Source of the DNA: Lingula anatina
Lineage: Eukaryota > Brachiopoda > Lingulata > Lingulida > Lingulidae
NCBI RefSeq assembly: GCF_001039355.2
Contig: NW_019773537.1
Coordinates: 374,506-438,505 of the forward strand
Direction of reading: 5' to 3'
Length of the DNA stretch: 64,000 bases
Shown: positions 61,555 through 64,000 of the stretch, in pieces
Layout: each line of letters starts with the position of its first letter
Numbering within the stretch: the stretch's first letter is position 1
Translations under genes and position numbers: made by a program
The notes under the pieces: model-generated
Seen by the model: the letters and a program-made list of their open reading frames with translations, nothing else
The model's database searches: none
What the model was told of the DNA's origin: nothing

Positions 61555-63234
61555 ATGGACGAACCAACTCATCACGCACACAGATACGGGCACCAGCTGC
61601 TCAAAATTGCGACTCACTGGTCGTCAGAATCGTGCCAAACTACCTCGGCCAAAAATAAATGGGAAGAGAAAAAACTGACTCGAAACACGAAACACCTTGA
61701 CGCTGAACGAAAAACATGCTTAAGACTTATTGAAGGTCAGAAAAACGCCTTGAAAAAACACCTGTCCGACCTTCACCACCGTCGGACGCAGATTGCTCAC
61801 TACACCGACGACAACTCCGACATGATGCTCGACAGCTTAAGGAAGATGCCTAAACAGTTGTATGCAAATATTTTTCTTAGTCAAAGACGTTCTTGTGACT
61901 ACCTCAGCGAAGCATCTTACTTAGACGATGACATGGCGTCTGCTGAAGATGCATCTTCCAGTTGGAAAGACCGCAGAAGTTTGTCCGACGCTACTTTGGA
62001 GCTTGGAGTTGACGAGACAAAGGCTCCTGGTGATGAAACCGATTCCCAGAAAGTTCGCCCTTTAACAGTCCCTTCTCTACAAAATCGGGGAGACGATTTC
62101 GAATTACCACATGTAAGGAGAGACTCAAAAATTGTCCGATCTACTTCACACGAAATCATCCCGAAAGAAAACGACGAAGATTCTCATCATGACGCGGACG
62201 ACGCAGCAACAATTCCTCATCACACCCCAACAATAAGACCCCGTGCATATTCTGAGTCGGTAAAACACAGAATTAGACGCCGAAGTTTTATTTTCCCGGA
62301 TTCGCCTTCTTCGGCCCTTTTTAAGCGTTCTCCATCGCACAGCAGCAACGAATCGCTGGGATCGGCAGAGGACGTGAAATCAGTCGGAGCTCGGCTAGGC
62401 CGGAGAAGGTTTACTGTGAGCCCGCTCGTGGGGGATACGACGCCTCAATCGTCCCCATCCCCAGGTAGCAGCCCTCCCAGGGGTCACATTCACCCACCTG
62501 TCACCCTGATGTCTAAAACTACTGGACAGTGTCCTCAGATACAACGCACGCGTTCAGCAGCTCAACACAACCCTCAGGTGTTGAAGACGGAAGATGGTGA
62601 TAACGTTCACCTTGATCAAACCAGTCACAATGTCAGCAGCAGCAGGTTCTACGTGAATACTAGTGCTAAGGTACAACCAAGAAGGCTTTTGAGTAGAGAA
62701 ACAGAAGAAAAGAATACCATGGAAGGACAGCGAGAGAAACACCACGATAAACTTTATGGCGATAAAGAAAAACGTGGACAGCTCTCTCCAAATGTAAATA
62801 ATCTGCCTCGAAAAAACTCCCTTAGCACTGACTCTGAAAAAGAGGAATCCACCCCACCAAGGAGGAATTCATTCAGTTCATTTAAACATTACAAAAGACA
62901 TTCAACTGCTTCGGTGTCATCCGCCAAGGAAAAACAACAGACCAATTCAAAGTCTACAGACACCCAAAAACTGGATGTACATTTTAACCGCGAACGTCGG
63001 TTCTCTCTGCCAAGTGTGATAAGGCAGACGATAGCCCAAAAACGATTTCTGGAAAAGCAACCATCCCAGAAAAATTCCGAATCCGTGAACAATGCATTGT
63101 CTAATACGACTCCGCCTGCATTAATTATCCCTACCATAGTGCTTCACTTGGTGGCAGACGACCCCCCAGAAGAGGCGGGAAACTTTGGCGATCCTCACAG
63201 CATCTTTATGCAAGGCACGCCCGGTGTATATTAA
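61555..63234 (+). CDS. Intronless gene B: disordered Ser/Arg-rich phosphoprotein-like, 559 residues
   Basis: A single open frame with a good start context (AACCATGGA), stop TAA at 63232-63234 and AATAAA at 63549. Family not recognised. Residues 21-73 form a charged helix (HLDAERKTCLRLIEGQKNAL) that aligns without gaps to gene A (16 of 53 identical by my count). The remainder is predicted disorder. It has many basophilic-kinase-type motifs: DRRSLSDA, RRRSFIFPDS, RRRFTVSP, RKNSLSTD, RRNSFSSF and RRFSLPSV. An acidic patch near residues 122-132 (YLDDDMASAEDA) also stands out. No signal peptide or membrane span. Possibly a kinase-regulated scaffold or cytoskeletal protein; the function is unknown. 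Confidence 0.82.
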   Translation: MDEPTHHAHRYGHQLLKIATHWSSESCQTTSAKNKWEEKKLTRNTKHLDAERKTCLRLIEGQKNALKKHLSDLHHRRTQIAHYTDDNSDMMLDSLRKMPKQLYANIFLSQRRSCDYLSEASYLDDDMASAEDASSSWKDRRSLSDATLELGVDETKAPGDETDSQKVRPLTVPSLQNRGDDFELPHVRRDSKIVRSTSHEIIPKENDEDSHHDADDAATIPHHTPTIRPRAYSESVKHRIRRRSFIFPDSPSSALFKRSPSHSSNESLGSAEDVKSVGARLGRRRFTVSPLVGDTTPQSSPSPGSSPPRGHIHPPVTLMSKTTGQCPQIQRTRSAAQHNPQVLKTEDGDNVHLDQTSHNVSSSRFYVNTSAKVQPRRLLSRETEEKNTMEGQREKHHDKLYGDKEKRGQLSPNVNNLPRKNSLSTDSEKEESTPPRRNSFSSFKHYKRHSTASVSSAKEKQQTNSKSTDTQKLDVHFNRERRFSLPSVIRQTIAQKRFLEKQPSQKNSESVNNALSNTTPPALIIPTIVLHLVADDPPEEAGNFGDPHSIFMQGTPGVY

Positions 63235-64000
63235 CAATTATACGTGTGTAGATATTGGGGCGTGAATAACATGTAATGCAATTAGATTAAATCTCGAAAT
63301 GTCCTAGTGTGAAAGAATGGAAGTTTCATTCTTGTTCATGTGTTGTTATTTGCTTTGGCATTCACTTATTGTAATATTGAACGATTACAAAAATATTATG
63401 CATGTTTTATTGTGAAATGCATAGGGTTAGGTTTCTTTCTCGGTCTTGAAATCAATGCCTGTGTCAAAATGTAAATTATTCTCATTTACTTTCAATTTTC
63501 ACGTACGGTTGAGAGGAAGAGTTTGTTCTTTCAAGTATTATAACTGAAAATAAAATTAAGAATGATATTCGTGCTGTGTTTTGGAAAATCTCTGTAATAA
63601 TACAACCAACATTAGCAGGTAACAATTTCTTAAAAACACCGACTTATGATTGCGTTAGTTACCAGAGTGGGCAACACATCCCTCATACGGCGGATCCAGC
63701 GCTAGAATGCGTTAGATGTGACGCGCTTAGGAAATTGCCCAAACTGATTAAAACGTTCAGATCCGGACAGATATAATAATTTAAATAAAACATATAAAAT
63801 TTTTGTCATCTTGAACAGTAATAAAAAAACTTTTAATACTTTCTCAAAAAATAACAACACTCAATTAATTTAACATGATTGCTTTCTTTAATTAATAAAG
63901 AATTGTTTATCCTTTTTAAAAGGAATTTACATTGTTTATCCTTAAACAATTCATCACTGGTATCAATTCACAGGATTCAAAGGCAGTTTTTACAAAAAAG
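63235..64000 (+). other. 3' flank of intronless gene B
   Basis: 3' UTR of the gene at 61555 up to about 63570 (AATAAA at 63549-63554), then AT-rich sequence. A short open frame at 63576-63776 has no recognisable motif. Confidence 0.4.

Overview
This is animal (metazoan) nuclear DNA. It is AT-rich, with GT-AG introns, many microsatellites, two assembly gaps (4086-4368 and 23124-24039) and one isolated ambiguous base (16435). The gene content (a ciliary dynein, a DCN1-like protein, a Gal-3-O-sulfotransferase pair, and a MACPF protein with EGF and SRCR modules) and the compact genes suggest a lophotrochozoan, most likely a bivalve mollusc. The species cannot be fixed from the sequence alone. All gene models were built by eye from splice sites. 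Every exon-exon junction in the five spliced models keeps the reading frame.

Layout. (1) 1-18648, minus strand: the first 20 coding exons of cytoplasmic dynein-2 heavy chain (DYNC2H1), 1101 residues of N-terminal tail; the motor lies beyond position 1. Its 8-kb intron 9 holds two tandem plus-strand Gal-3-O-sulfotransferase-like genes (7080-8767 and 10449-12177), each with a membrane-anchor exon followed by a catalytic exon. (2) About 18650-21450: a divergent promoter region shared with DCUN1D4/5 (21448-26239, plus), a co-E3 for cullin neddylation. As I recall, human DYNC2H1 and DCUN1D5 are also adjacent and head-to-head, so this looks like an ancient gene pair. The fourth DCUN1D coding exon is duplicated around the assembly gap and carries a 67-bp exon-plus-donor minisatellite. 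(3) 26240-33049: a gene desert with degenerate tandem repeats and three small inverted-repeat elements, one with a perfect 5-bp target duplication. (4) 33050-46927, plus: a 27-exon gene for a 1516-residue secreted protein. It has a MACPF (perforin-like) domain, an unassigned beta-rich region, a cysteine-rich stalk, an EGF-like module, and an SRCR domain interrupted by an insert. (5) 48277-53301, minus: a 12-exon gene for a 558-residue secreted protein of a family I do not recognise, convergent with the MACPF gene. (6) 56255-57415 and 61555-63234, plus: two intronless genes for disordered, Ser/Arg-rich proteins that share a 53-residue N-terminal block. A broken small coding region lies between them (59630-60228).

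The left half is cell-biological housekeeping (cilia, neddylation, Golgi sulfation). The middle looks like a secreted defence or extracellular-matrix neighbourhood. The two intronless genes are unknowns. The most novel items are the MACPF-to-SRCR chimera, the unknown secreted protein beside it, the intronless gene pair, and the antisense sulfotransferase pair inside DYNC2H1.
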